From the NCBI GenBank assembly GCA_946413525.1, contig CAMKKZ010000006.1, positions 99,013-163,012 of the forward strand: a stretch of 64,000 nt of DNA. Reading direction: 5' to 3'. The translations under genes and the position numbers were made by a program. Each line of letters begins with the position of its first letter. The first letter of the stretch is position 1. Below the pieces are notes generated by a model, which was not told where the DNA came from, did not search any database, and saw only the letters and a program-made list of their open reading frames with translations. This document shows positions 41,967-51,018 of the stretch, piece after piece. Source of the stretch: an uncultured Oribacterium sp. (lineage in GTDB: Bacteria > Bacillota > Clostridia > Lachnospirales > Lachnospiraceae).

Positions 41967-43041
41967 TTCCCGTTACCTCCGATATTTCCAATACTCTTCG
42001 CTTATGGTCCGCCGTCCTTCCGAGGTGGATGAGGATCTCAATGGCGGAAGCAATCATTCCCCGGATGGCCGGCAGGGGCAGCTCCGTGGATTGCAGGACC
42101 ATGGTTTCCATGCGTTTCAGCATGTCATGTCCGGAATTGGCGTGCCCAGTGGAAAGGCTGCCGTCGTGCCCGGTGTTCATGGCTGTAAGCATGTCCAGGC
42201 ATTCCCCTCCGCGCACCTCCCCGATAATGATGCGGTTCGGGCTCATCCTCAGGCTTGCCTTGATCAGATCGGCCATTGTCACTGCTCCGTCTCCTTCCGT
42301 GTTGGCATTTCTTGTTTCCATGCTCACCAGGTTTGGGATGCGCGTGATCTGGAGCTCCGCGGAGTCCTCAATGGTAATCACGCGTTCGGTTTCCGGGATG
42401 AACTGGGAAAGAGCATTCAGAAAGGTCGTTTTCCCGCTGTTGGTGCCTCCTGAAATGAAGATGTTGTAAGCGCTTTTGACAAGGTCTTGCAGGAAAAGGG
42501 CGGCTTCCTTGCTGAGGGATCCGAAAGAGATTAGCTTTTCCATGGTGATAGGTTCCGGAAACTTCCTTATCGTCATCGTGGCTCCTTTCAGGGCAATCGG
42601 AGGAAGGACAACATGAACGCGGGAGCCGTCGGGAAGCCGCGCGTCAACAATCGGATTTGCCGTATTGACAATTCTGTTGACCCTTGAAACAATCCTCTGA
42701 ATGACTTCTTCCAGTTGTTCCGGGTTTTCAAACTGCCTGTTCCATCGGGACATGCGCCCGTTCCTCTCCACAAAGATGTCCTTGCAGCCATTGATCATTA
42801 TTTCCGTTACAGAGGAATCGTCAAGCAGTTCGGAGAGAACATCCAGACGGCGGAAGCTGTTGAAGACAGCCCGCTTTAGATAGAGCTTTTCGCCGAGATT
42901 CAGGCCGTCCTGTTCCAAAAGGAGGCTGTCAATCAGGCTGTGAAGCTCCGGGTCGGAAAGCTGCTGCTCCTCGGTAAGGGAAGAGAGTATGTTGTTTTTC
43001 AGTTGTATTTTCAGTTCATTAAGCTCGTCTGTTTTTTTCAT
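41851..43041 (-). CDS. cpaF: CpaF/TadA-type pilus assembly ATPase
   Basis: This 396-residue hexameric secretion ATPase powers Flp pilus polymerisation. The N-terminal domain includes VTEIMINGCKDIFVERNGR. The ATPase core has Walker A GGTNSGKTTFLN (about 197-208), the Asp box VITIEDSAEL, Walker B RIIIGEVRGGE and the His box MNTGHDGSLSTGHANS. It follows TadZ in the operon and overlaps tadB. Confidence 0.95.
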   Translation of the reverse strand: MKKTDELNELKIQLKNNILSSLTEEQQLSDPELHSLIDSLLLEQDGLNLGEKLYLKRAVFNSFRRLDVLSELLDDSSVTEIMINGCKDIFVERNGRMSRWNRQFENPEQLEEVIQRIVSRVNRIVNTANPIVDARLPDGSRVHVVLPPIALKGATMTIRKFPEPITMEKLISFGSLSKEAALFLQDLVKSAYNIFISGGTNSGKTTFLNALSQFIPETERVITIEDSAELQITRIPNLVSMETRNANTEGDGAVTMADLIKASLRMSPNRIIIGEVRGGECLDMLTAMNTGHDGSLSTGHANSGHDMLKRMETMVLQSTELPLPAIRGMIASAIEILIHLGRTADHKRRVLEISEVTGIENGEVQTKKLYEYDGKALRKLSNLSNTGKLTDRLQKL

Positions 43042-43189
43042 CTTTCAAGTATCGGCCTATTATCTTGTTCAAGGCAAATCCTGGTCAGGGATTATTCTTT
43101 TCAAAGTGTATTCTGTTCAATGCAATTCAATTTAATTCAATTCAATTCTTGTCCTGTTCAAAATACATTCTGTCTAATTCTTATTCTGT

Positions 43190-44230
43190 TCAATTTTTAT
43201 CCTGTTTAAGGTTTGCTCCGGTTTCCGCTTGAACGGATATGTAATTCCTGATTACGGCATCCGCAAAGTCAGAAAAAGGCGGAGAGGACAGCATGTCCAG
43301 GGAGGGGAGGGCGCCGCGCTTTTCATTCGGAACAGGCGGGGAAAGCTTCACGAAACGTTTATCCACGTCCTGGTAATCGGCGTTTCTGAGAAACGCTTCA
43401 AAAGAAGCGATTTTTTTTCTGCCGGCCTGATCTTCCCGAACGGGAATGAAAATCTTTTTGAAGGCAGGGAAAAGCCCTCCGAAACGGGATATGACGGAAT
43501 CCGTATCTACAATAATGGCGTCATATCCAGATCTTGTTTTTAATGCCTCCAGGAAGGCCACCATGTCTTTTTTTTCTATTGCGGCTACATCCTCGGGGTT
43601 TCGTACCGGAGGGATATAACGGAGGCCTTCCGATTCATAGCAAAGGCTTCGGAGCTTCATGGCGTCAAGAGTGCCTTCCTTGAAGTAATACAATGCTTCC
43701 GTCAGCGTGCCCCGGTAGCTGCGGTTCATCAGTTCGGTGAGCCAGGAGGATTCCTCCAGGGTAATGTAAAGGGCTTCCCTGGTCTTTCCCAGCGTACAGG
43801 CCAGTGAAAGGGCAAAGCTTGTCTTTCCGCAGCGGCCGATAGGGCTGAAGACCATATAGAGCTCACAGTTTCGTCCCAGCCCCCCGGAGAGGTAATCAGA
43901 ACTGTCTCCGTAATGCCCCATCAGCTCGCGCAGGATGGAATCCCCGGACTGATATTTGTATATGGCGCTTTTTCTTTTTTCTTCGGGAAGGAGCTCGCTT
44001 TCAGAAAGGAAAAGCCAGTCCTTTGCGTTGACTCCATTCAGTTTCCCTGTGCTTTCCTCACCAGATGAAAGCAGGATGTCGATATCCTTCCGTTTCGAAA
44101 ACTGTCTTAGCTTTTCCGGATCCTGGAAGCTGTAAACTTGAAAAGGTATCCCGGAGCGGCTTCGCAGGAAAGCGTTCAGGCGGTTCATATAAGCGGAATC
44201 CTGGCCATATAACGCTAGTATTTTTTCCAT
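43190..44230 (-). CDS. TadZ/CpaE-like ParA-family localisation protein
   Basis: From ATG 44230 (AAAGGAG 10 bases upstream; TTG 44239 is too close) the 346-residue protein has a receiver-like N-terminal domain (about 1-105) without the usual phosphoacceptor context. A MinD/ParA-type ATPase domain follows with SPIGRCGKTSFALSLACTLG (deviant Walker A) and AIIVDTDSV. TadZ proteins place the pilus machine at a cell site. It is the first gene of the Tad operon. The 147 bases to cpaF contain repeated TTCAAT/TTCTGTTCAA motifs. Confidence 0.88.
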   Translation of the reverse strand: MEKILALYGQDSAYMNRLNAFLRSRSGIPFQVYSFQDPEKLRQFSKRKDIDILLSSGEESTGKLNGVNAKDWLFLSESELLPEEKRKSAIYKYQSGDSILRELMGHYGDSSDYLSGGLGRNCELYMVFSPIGRCGKTSFALSLACTLGKTREALYITLEESSWLTELMNRSYRGTLTEALYYFKEGTLDAMKLRSLCYESEGLRYIPPVRNPEDVAAIEKKDMVAFLEALKTRSGYDAIIVDTDSVISRFGGLFPAFKKIFIPVREDQAGRKKIASFEAFLRNADYQDVDKRFVKLSPPVPNEKRGALPSLDMLSSPPFSDFADAVIRNYISVQAETGANLKQDKN

Positions 44231-44454
44231 ATTCGTCAAACTCCTTTGTTAAAGATTTCTGGCTCTTTGATTTCTAACAAATGGATGTACTAACGTAATC
44301 CATTTAGTCCCTTTGTTGTGGTGGGCTTTGAACGCTCGGATTTTGTGACAGGACGACGCGGTATCGAGTCAAAGTGATTTTTTGCTTTCAGCTTTCTCTG
44401 TTTGGCTAGATGAAAGCCCTGCGTTTGTCGTCCTTGCGGCATGACAATGCTATT

Positions 44455-44643
44455 ATGTCAAGCTGTAAGAATATGAGCGGTTATAAAGACGTAAAATGCG
44501 GAGAAATTTGGAAAATGTGGGAAAGGCCCGGCCAAAGAGTGGTTGTGGGCTCCCGAGAGAACCGGGCTTTCCCTATGCATGAAAAGGTTAACTCATTCGT
44601 CCTTGAGATGATTCAGGACGAACAGCTTTCCTCAGAGAAATGA
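44455..44643 (+). CDS. Possible small protein ahead of a terminator
   Basis: This 62-codon frame (MSSCKNMSGYKDVKCGEIWKM...) diverges from the Tad operon. Support comes from a rho-independent terminator starting right at its stop codon. Against it, no ribosome site is visible, and a hairpin GGGAAAGGCCCGG/CCGGGCTTTCCC lies inside the frame (about 44518-44574), so the transcript could instead be a structured RNA. Confidence 0.35.
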   Translation: MSSCKNMSGYKDVKCGEIWKMWERPGQRVVVGSRENRAFPMHEKVNSFVLEMIQDEQLSSEK

Positions 44644-44685
44644 AAGGGAAATGTTTTGGAAGAATGCTTTCCCTTTTGGTTTTTG
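44643..44685 (+). terminator. Rho-independent terminator
   Basis: AAAGGGAAA (44643-44651) pairs with TTTCCCTTT (44668-44676), and TTTTGGTTTTT follows. Confidence 0.7.
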
Positions 44686-45342
44686 AACGCAAGCATGACG
44701 CGGCAGGCAGGCATAAGTAAAAGGAGAGTCTTACGAGGGGGTAAATCTAAGAACGGGCTTCACGCTTTCGCTGGCCTTGAGAGATGTCCGCGTCCCGATG
44801 ATCCAAGGGATGCTCGTGGCGCTGGCTGTTAGAAAGGGATGTGAAATGGGATGAGTCAGAATAAGAACTCAAACCTGCCCGGCCGCGTTTTTGTTTGCAT
44901 GGGAGAGTATAGGAGATGTTCCAGGGATTTTATAGTCCCCATAATTCGATAATATTCTGAAAAAGATATTATCGGAAGAAAGATAATATATGGAAAAACG
45001 GAATTTTCAGCTTCCCGAACAGGGCAGGTCATCACAATTTTTTAAAATTTTGGGTTCAAAAAGGTTTGGATTGTAAAATTTTCTTAAGAATTTAGTGGAT
45101 TTTCACAAAAAATACGTTCTTGATTATGCACCCTTTATTTGGAGTTCCCATGCTCATGAGCAAATTCATCTGCCCGTGAGCATGAGAGATGGGATCTCGA
45201 GATTCGCTTCTGGTCGGTATGCAAGCATATCTGCCGCAAGTTCAGACTTGCCAGAGAGTTCAGAAAGCCGGATCCGTCATAAAATTGAAAAGCGCAAATT
45301 CGTCAGAAATACGGAAGGCACAAATCCGGGAAGTACGATCCG
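44686..45342. other. Gene-free region, possible structured RNA
   Basis: I find no supported gene. 44700-44900 is GC-rich with short pairings such as TCCC...GGGA near 44795-44813, unlike the AT-rich DNA after 44920. Hairpins CGATAATAT/ATATTATCG (44947-44974) and CATGCTCA/TGAGCATG (about 45149-45186) follow. It does not match tRNA, tmRNA, RNase P, SRP or common riboswitch signatures that I know. Confidence 0.35.
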
Positions 45343-46965
45343 TCAGATGCGGAACGCCGCGAAGCTCTGGGGCTGAATGATGAGCCGTCCATCAGTAAGG
45401 CTCCCTCCTCCGATGGCATAACGCGGGGAAGCGGATATGTTGGAAAGGCCCGGGAGTTCCGCCTCAAGCCTGTCTCCGGAGGGGTTCAGCGCGATCACCA
45501 TGCTGCCGCGCCGGAAGGCGAAGAGCCTGCCTCCCTCCATGCCCAGCAATGCCTCGAAATTCCCCGAGGCCTGGAGGTCCTTTTCCTCATGACGCAGCAC
45601 CGTGAGATCCCGCACCGTATGGAGCAGGGAATCCGGGCGGGCTTCATTATCCTGAACCGTCGGCGCATCCTCGGAGGAATCCACCGGGAGGTAAAGCTTT
45701 CCCGGTTCCGCGGTGGAGAAGCCCAGATTCTTCCTGTTGTCCCATTGCATCGGCGTGCGGGAGCCGGTACGGAAATAACCGCCCTCGTGGGTCTTCAGGT
45801 TCTGGTAGCGCATGCCGATCTCGTCCCCGTAGTACAGGAAGGGCACGCCGGGCATCGTGAAAAGCAGGGCGTAAAAGAGCCGGAGCTCCGCCTTGTCCAT
45901 GTTCCAGGAGGGGCGTACCGTGTCGTGGTTGCAACTGATCAGGCTGATGTAGCCGATATCCTTTGTCTCATTATAATCGGACAGGAATTCGGAAAGGAAG
46001 GGGGCAATGCTGCCACCGTCATCCTTCCGAAAATAGCTATGATCCTCAAAGACGGGCTTCGGGCCGTCATCTCCGACAAATCCAGGACCGGCCAGGACAT
46101 TCCTCCCGGCATGGTTCTGGTAATCACGTACAAGCCGGTTGTAGCCGCCGCCCGGATGGTTCAGGGAGAAGTCCGTATGGAAGCCGGCCTTAAGCGAAAG
46201 CTTTGGATTGCTCCATTCCGCCACCAGCACAGCCTCCGGGTAGTCCCTGTCCAGCATGGCGCGGATTTCCTGCCAGATTTGAGATGTGCCGCTCTTTTCC
46301 TTGTCATCGCCCTTCACAAGGGAGGCGGCCATGTCCACGCGGAAGCCGTCGCAGCCCAGATCCAGCCAGAAGCGCATGACATCCATCAGCGCTTTCCGGG
46401 TGGCCAGGCAGTCGGGATGATCCATGGGCAGCTGCCAGTCCTCCTCCGGGTGCAGGAAGCCGTAGTTCAGGGCGGGCTGGCATTTGTAGAAATTCAGGAT
46501 ATAGGCCCCGCAGCGCTCGCTTTCGCCCGACACGAAGGGGTAGCCCGGCGCCCCCCGGAAGCAGAAGTCCGTCCAGATGAAGCGGTTCGTGTATTCATTT
46601 TTCTCCTGCCTTTGGGAAGCCCTGAACCAGGGATGCTCTTCGGAAGTGTGTCCTGCCACAAGGTCGAGGATGACATGGATGCCCTTCCCGTGAGCCTCCT
46701 TGAACAGGCGGGCAAGGTCCTCGTTCGTGCCGTAGCGCGGGGCGACCCTGCAATAATCCCGGACATCGTAGCCGGCATCCCGGAAGGGGGAGTCAAAGCA
46801 GGGATTCAGCCAGAGGGCATTGCATCCGAGCCCCGTCACGTAGTCCAGTTTCTCCGTGATCCCGTTAATGTCGCCGATCCCGTCGCCGTTGGAATCGTAG
46901 AAGGACTGGGGGTAAATCTCATAAAAAACCGCGTCATTGAGCCACTTCGGCATGTTCCTTTCCAT
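45343..46965 (-). CDS. GH13 alpha-glucosidase/oligo-1,6-glucosidase
   Basis: This 540-residue cytoplasmic glycoside hydrolase is of family 13. Conserved regions: WLNDAVFYEIYPQSFYDSNGDGIGDINGI (start of the barrel), LDLVAGHTS (region I), DGFRVDMA with nucleophile Asp, VLVAEW with the acid/base Glu, and ISCNHDTVRPS with the transition-state Asp. MPGVPFLYYGDEIGM is typical of the alpha-glucosidase subfamily. It likely hydrolyses maltose or isomaltose oligosaccharides. ATG 46965 is chosen for GGAAAGGA 10 bases upstream; the frame extends to 46995. It has no linked transporter here. Confidence 0.93.
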   Translation of the reverse strand: MERNMPKWLNDAVFYEIYPQSFYDSNGDGIGDINGITEKLDYVTGLGCNALWLNPCFDSPFRDAGYDVRDYCRVAPRYGTNEDLARLFKEAHGKGIHVILDLVAGHTSEEHPWFRASQRQEKNEYTNRFIWTDFCFRGAPGYPFVSGESERCGAYILNFYKCQPALNYGFLHPEEDWQLPMDHPDCLATRKALMDVMRFWLDLGCDGFRVDMAASLVKGDDKEKSGTSQIWQEIRAMLDRDYPEAVLVAEWSNPKLSLKAGFHTDFSLNHPGGGYNRLVRDYQNHAGRNVLAGPGFVGDDGPKPVFEDHSYFRKDDGGSIAPFLSEFLSDYNETKDIGYISLISCNHDTVRPSWNMDKAELRLFYALLFTMPGVPFLYYGDEIGMRYQNLKTHEGGYFRTGSRTPMQWDNRKNLGFSTAEPGKLYLPVDSSEDAPTVQDNEARPDSLLHTVRDLTVLRHEEKDLQASGNFEALLGMEGGRLFAFRRGSMVIALNPSGDRLEAELPGLSNISASPRYAIGGGSLTDGRLIIQPQSFAAFRI

Positions 46966-47403
46966 AAAAATGCCATCCTTTCCAGGTAAATACATTTACA
47001 AATATTTTCAGAGCAGGTCTTTCCGCGGCATGCTTCGCCCCGGAAAACCTTTCATAGCATAGCATGAAGGGAACTTGTATGGCAAGGATGGCCGGGACGG
47101 TGCCTTGCGACATTTCTTTCTGCATGATAAAATGAATAATTGAAGTCATGAACGTCTTGACGAACAGCAGGCTATTCACGATGCTGCCACTGCTTATGGC
47201 GGAAAGGGGGAAGGATGAAAACAAGGGACTCAATGACCGCCAGCAAGTGCGGAAGAGTATGCTTGGGTTACAGGCACTGACCTTAACTTCGATGTTTACG
47301 GTTGCCTGGTCCGTGAAATGGATGAGGATGGCAGCGGCGGTGGGAATGTTGGGTATAACACTGGGGCGGTGAGTCTGTGGTGGGCGTATTTGGAGTATTA
47401 CCA
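46966..47403. other. Intergenic region without supported gene
   Basis: Divergent spacer between the glucosidase and the AAA-like gene. A 74-codon frame (47148-47372) has no ribosome site and biased composition. I see no repeat or hairpin of note. Confidence 0.4.
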
Positions 47404-48984
47404 ATGAGCAATACAATCAGAAAGCTTCCGATAGGTATACAGGATTTTATAAGCTTAAGAAAAGACGGATATCTTTACGTAGATAAGACAGAATATATAT
47501 TTGAGTTAGTTCATGGCGGAAAGCCATATTTTCTTAGCCGTCCAAGGCGATTTGGAAAAAGCCTGTTTCTGTCTACTCTTCGGGCTTATTTTGAGGGGAA
47601 GAAGGAGTTGTTTGACGGCCTTAAAATAGCTGAGCTTGAGAGAAACAATGAAGATGCATGGCTGGAGTATCCGGTCTTTTATATTGATTTTAATAAAAAA
47701 AATTATAAAGAAGACAATGCGTTGGAAAACGTGCTTGATGAACATGTCAGGGCATGGGAAGAAATATACGGGGATCAGGAGTCTGACAGGTCTCTTGATG
47801 AGAGGTTCAGACATGTAATCGAAAGAGCGGTAGAGAGGACTGGAAAAAACGCCGTTGTCCTCGTGGATGAGTACGACAAGCCTCTGCTGGAGGGCGCCAA
47901 TGATGAAATGGTCGAACATAACAAAGCAGTGTTCAAAGGGTTTTTCAGCACATTAAAAAGCTACGACCGGTATCTGAAATTCGTATTTGTTACGGGAGTA
48001 ACCAAATTTGGCAAGGTCAGTATCTTCAGTGATCTGAATCAGTTGAATGACATTTCCCTGGATTACAAGTATTCAGGTATATGTGGAATCACGGAAACAG
48101 AGCTTGAATCCTGCTTTAAACCGGAAATAGAATCGATGGCTGATAATAATCAGATGGCCAAAGAGGAATGTCTGACCGAACTGAAGAAGATGTATGACGG
48201 CTACCATTTTCACCAGAATGGTGATGGCGTATATAATCCCTTCAGTCTTCTGAGCGCGTTTGATAAAAAGGAATTCGGCATGTACTGGTTTTCCACAGGA
48301 ACGCCTACATTTCTGATTGAGAAGCTTAAGGAATCCGAATTTGATGTAAAAAAGATCACGGAGGGTGAACTTTACGCAAACGCAAACGTGCTGACAGATT
48401 ACCGTTATGATAATCCCAATCCGGTTCCGCTCTTCTATCAGACAGGATACCTTACCATCAGGGGATATGACAAAAAGTATATGAGCTATCAGCTCGATTA
48501 TCCCAATGATGAAGTGCGATATGGTTTTTTGAATAGTCTGGCTCCCATGTTCCTGAAAGACGAAAAGTCGGCAAATCCACTGGATATAAGATCTTTTGGA
48601 ATGGATATTGAAAAGGGGAAGACGGACAGTCTGCGAGACAGGTTTACCGCTCTTTTTGCCAGGCTTCCTTATCCAAATGATGGGAAAATCGTAGAGCAGA
48701 ACTTCCAGAATGTGATTTATATCGTATTTATGCTTTTAGGACAGTATGCGGTCACGGAAATTCACAGTGCAAAGGGCAGGGCGGATTGCATAGTGGAAAC
48801 AGAAGATTATATCTATATTTTTGAATTTAAGAGAGATTCCACAGCAGATGAAGCCATAAAGCAGATCGATGACATGGGATACGCAAAACCATATGCCGCG
48901 GACAAGAGAAAGCTCATCAGGATAGGGGCGAATTTTGACTCAAAGGAAAGAAATCTGGATGGGTGGAAGGTTGTACTGGCATAG
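47404..48984 (+). CDS. AAA-ATPase-like / PD-(D/E)XK family protein
   Basis: This 526-residue member of a family is common in gut anaerobes and Bacteroidetes. The N-terminal AAA-ATPase-like domain (PF09820 type) shows LPIGIQDFISLRKDGYLYVDKTEYI, P-loop-like RPRRFGKSLFLSTL (about 45-60) and VVLVDEYDKPLLEG (Walker B). The C-terminal PD-(D/E)XK-like nuclease part shows IHSAKGRADCIVETEDYIYIFEFKRDSTADEAI (D...E-x-K). Its function is unknown; mobile or defence roles are suspected. ATG 47404 has GGAG at 9 bases. A weak hairpin ATATTCCAT/ATGGAATAT (48996-49023) follows. Confidence 0.88.
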   Translation: MSNTIRKLPIGIQDFISLRKDGYLYVDKTEYIFELVHGGKPYFLSRPRRFGKSLFLSTLRAYFEGKKELFDGLKIAELERNNEDAWLEYPVFYIDFNKKNYKEDNALENVLDEHVRAWEEIYGDQESDRSLDERFRHVIERAVERTGKNAVVLVDEYDKPLLEGANDEMVEHNKAVFKGFFSTLKSYDRYLKFVFVTGVTKFGKVSIFSDLNQLNDISLDYKYSGICGITETELESCFKPEIESMADNNQMAKEECLTELKKMYDGYHFHQNGDGVYNPFSLLSAFDKKEFGMYWFSTGTPTFLIEKLKESEFDVKKITEGELYANANVLTDYRYDNPNPVPLFYQTGYLTIRGYDKKYMSYQLDYPNDEVRYGFLNSLAPMFLKDEKSANPLDIRSFGMDIEKGKTDSLRDRFTALFARLPYPNDGKIVEQNFQNVIYIVFMLLGQYAVTEIHSAKGRADCIVETEDYIYIFEFKRDSTADEAIKQIDDMGYAKPYAADKRKLIRIGANFDSKERNLDGWKVVLA

Positions 48985-49187
48985 ATGATTACGGTATATT
49001 CCATTTCCCTAAATATGGAATATTATTATAACAGAATTAGGCATAAAATCAAGGGATTGTCGTATATTCAGGTAATTAATTAGGGATATTTCCCTGATTA
49101 GTGGCCATACAGATAAATACATTGTTTGAATTTCGCTGATTAAAGGATTAATAAGTTGGTTAAGTCAACACAGAGGAATCCTTTTAG

Positions 49188-49688
49188 CGGGGAAGAAAAA
49201 CGGAACCACTTTACTACATTACCGGAATAGCGGATATCAAGATGCAGGTAGTCGTAGGCAGGGAATTAGAGGGTGAGGAATTTGTCCCAATCAGGATTCA
49301 GAAAAAGAATGCGGCTGATGAAGATGTGAGGACATTCTTGAAGTTGATAGAGGGGTTGAAGGATATACACACGAAGAATCTGGCTGATTCAGTGATGCAG
49401 ATCAGCATTTCAGAGAATGAGGGACTCTATAATCGCTTATTACAGGAGGATCCGGGTATGTGTAAAGCGTTAAGAGAATTGATGAATGATCAGATTGAAA
49501 AAGAAAAGAGCGAGGCGGTAAGAGAAGCTGTGAGTTCGACTGCCAGTGCCACGCAGGAAGATATTGCCAGGAAGATGATCGAAAAGAAAAAACCGTTTGA
49601 AGAGATTTTTGAGTTTACGTCGGTCCCTATCGATAGACTGAAGGAACTATCAAGCATGCTTGCGGGAACGACATCGGCGCAAGGATGA
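49188..49688 (+). pseudogene. Truncated Rpn/PD-(D/E)XK-type transposase-nuclease remnant
   Basis: The frame opens after a TAG at 49187. It contains YYITGIADIKMQVVVGRELEGEEF, then helical DEDVRTFLKLIEGL... and ends ARKMIEKKKPFEEIFEFTSVPIDRLKEL, the usual C-terminal tail of Rpn/PDDEXK transposase-like proteins. The nuclease N-terminal part is missing. ATG 49242 gives 148 codons. It is probably non-functional. Confidence 0.55.
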
Positions 49689-49807
49689 GTTTTTATGCTC
49701 TCCCTCTATCCAAATCATGTTTTCTTCAATAGTAGGTAATAGGTATAAGTTTGAAACAAAGAGGTGTTCATTACTTCATCGATGTCTTTCGTGGAAAGGC
49801 GGGCCAT

Positions 49808-49900
49808 AACTATGCATCAAGCATAGTTTCCATACCGTATTTGGCGAATTCCATAGGGATGAGTCCGAACAAAATATGAATTCTCATTTCAGAAAAAAGC
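49808..49900 (-). repeat. Modular palindromic repeat (core copy 9)
   Basis: Palindrome AACTATGCATCAAGCATAGTT (one base offset) is followed by the inverted core CCGTATTTGGCG (49835-49846) and AATTCCATAGGGATGAG, then AACAAAATATGAATTC resembling the middle hairpin at 5417. Confidence 0.7.
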
Positions 49901-50006
49901 ACAGAACAGGAAAAAACCGTTAGGGGACGATGCCTATCGGAAACAATTGTACAAGGTGTACGGGAGCGTTACGGAGGATGAATTGAAGAAAAATCCGTAC
50001 GATTGA
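49893..50006 (+). pseudogene. Short coding remnant
   Basis: A 37-codon open stretch reads RKKPLGDDAYRKQLYKVYGS then VTEDELKKNPYD and a stop. It has protein-like composition but no start or ribosome site, and is probably a leftover of a displaced gene. The rest of 49689-50123 shows only the palindromic repeat. Confidence 0.3.
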
Positions 50007-50123
50007 AAGAAAGCATTGATATGCAGTTCAATAAATACTTCTGTAAATCTTTCTTAAGAATAGCTAAATCCAGTCGATATAAAATAAGAAATCTTTCATG
50101 CTATACGTGGAAAGGGATTGTTT

Positions 50124-50864
50124 ATGGGTGCCGATAAGCAATACATTCTTATTGTAGGAGCTTCCGGGGGAATCGGGAGGGCAATTTCCTCAGCTTTGGC
50201 AGAGAAGGACGCTGCCTTGATCCTGATGGGCAGGAGGGAGAACCGGCTACGGGATCTGCAGAGGGAGCTTTCCTGCGAGTCGAGGATTGCTCTTTGTGAC
50301 ATCAGAGATAATAATGAAATTTCCCGCTTCTTTGAAATGCTTAAGGGAGAGGGGATAAAGCTGTCAGGAATGGTGTATTGTGCCGGAGTATGCTTTGTGA
50401 AGTCTCTTAAAGCCATGGAAGAGGGCGAACTGGAAGATATGTTCCGTACAAATGTTTTTGGCTTTTATGAATTGTGCAGGCATTTCCAGAGTTCGAAGAT
50501 TTCAGTGAAAGGGGCATCGATTGTTGCCCTTTCATCGTATGCTTCAGTATCAAAAGAACCTGGAATGTCAGCTTATGCGATGTCCAAAGCAGCCATGAAC
50601 ACGATGGTTCAGGTTCTTGCAAAGGAATTGGCAAAGAGGGAAATACGGATTAATGCGGTGCTTCCGGCGGTTGTCATGTCGAGGATGGGGGAGGATAATG
50701 ATGAGTGGACACAGGAGGAGATGGATGTCGGGCGCACTGTTCAGTCATATGGCTTTATTCCTAAAATTCGGATTGCGGAAATGGTTGAATTCTTACTTTC
50801 ACAGAGATCAAGTCATACTACAGGAGGCCTGTTTGAAATCTCTGCGGGCTTCAGAGGATGTTAA
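50124..50864 (+). CDS. SDR-family oxidoreductase (FabG-like), first
   Basis: This 246-residue short-chain dehydrogenase has NADP-binding IVGASGGIGRAISSAL near residues 9-24, catalytic Ser-Tyr-Lys in VALSSYASVSKEPGMSAYAMSKAAM and C-terminal TGGLFEISAGFRG. It likely reduces a carrier-bound 3-keto group or oxidises a hydroxyl. ATG 50124 has AAAGGG 7 bases upstream; TTG 50118 is too close. It begins the co-directional KAS/SDR/ACP cluster, 154 bases before the first synthase. Confidence 0.9.
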   Translation: MGADKQYILIVGASGGIGRAISSALAEKDAALILMGRRENRLRDLQRELSCESRIALCDIRDNNEISRFFEMLKGEGIKLSGMVYCAGVCFVKSLKAMEEGELEDMFRTNVFGFYELCRHFQSSKISVKGASIVALSSYASVSKEPGMSAYAMSKAAMNTMVQVLAKELAKREIRINAVLPAVVMSRMGEDNDEWTQEEMDVGRTVQSYGFIPKIRIAEMVEFLLSQRSSHTTGGLFEISAGFRGC

Positions 50865-51018
50865 AAACAAAGGAAAACTGATGTTTCTCAACATATTTTC
50901 AGTGAGAGAAAACGCTTGAATTAATGATTCCCAGACTATGATTTGAATTATATATTTATATATTATTGTACATGTGCCGCATGTCAATATGTATTCGGGA
51001 TGGAAATGGAGTGGTGAT

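Noticed and set aside
44700..44900. Possible RNase P, tmRNA, SRP RNA or riboswitch
   Set aside because: None of the conserved sequence blocks of these families is present; kept only as an uncharacterised structured region.
45095..45376. 93-residue plus-strand frame
   Set aside because: AT-rich, no ribosome site, overlaps the 3' end of the glucosidase on the other strand.
47148..47372. 74-residue plus-strand frame
   Set aside because: No ribosome site, no recognisable domain, odd composition.
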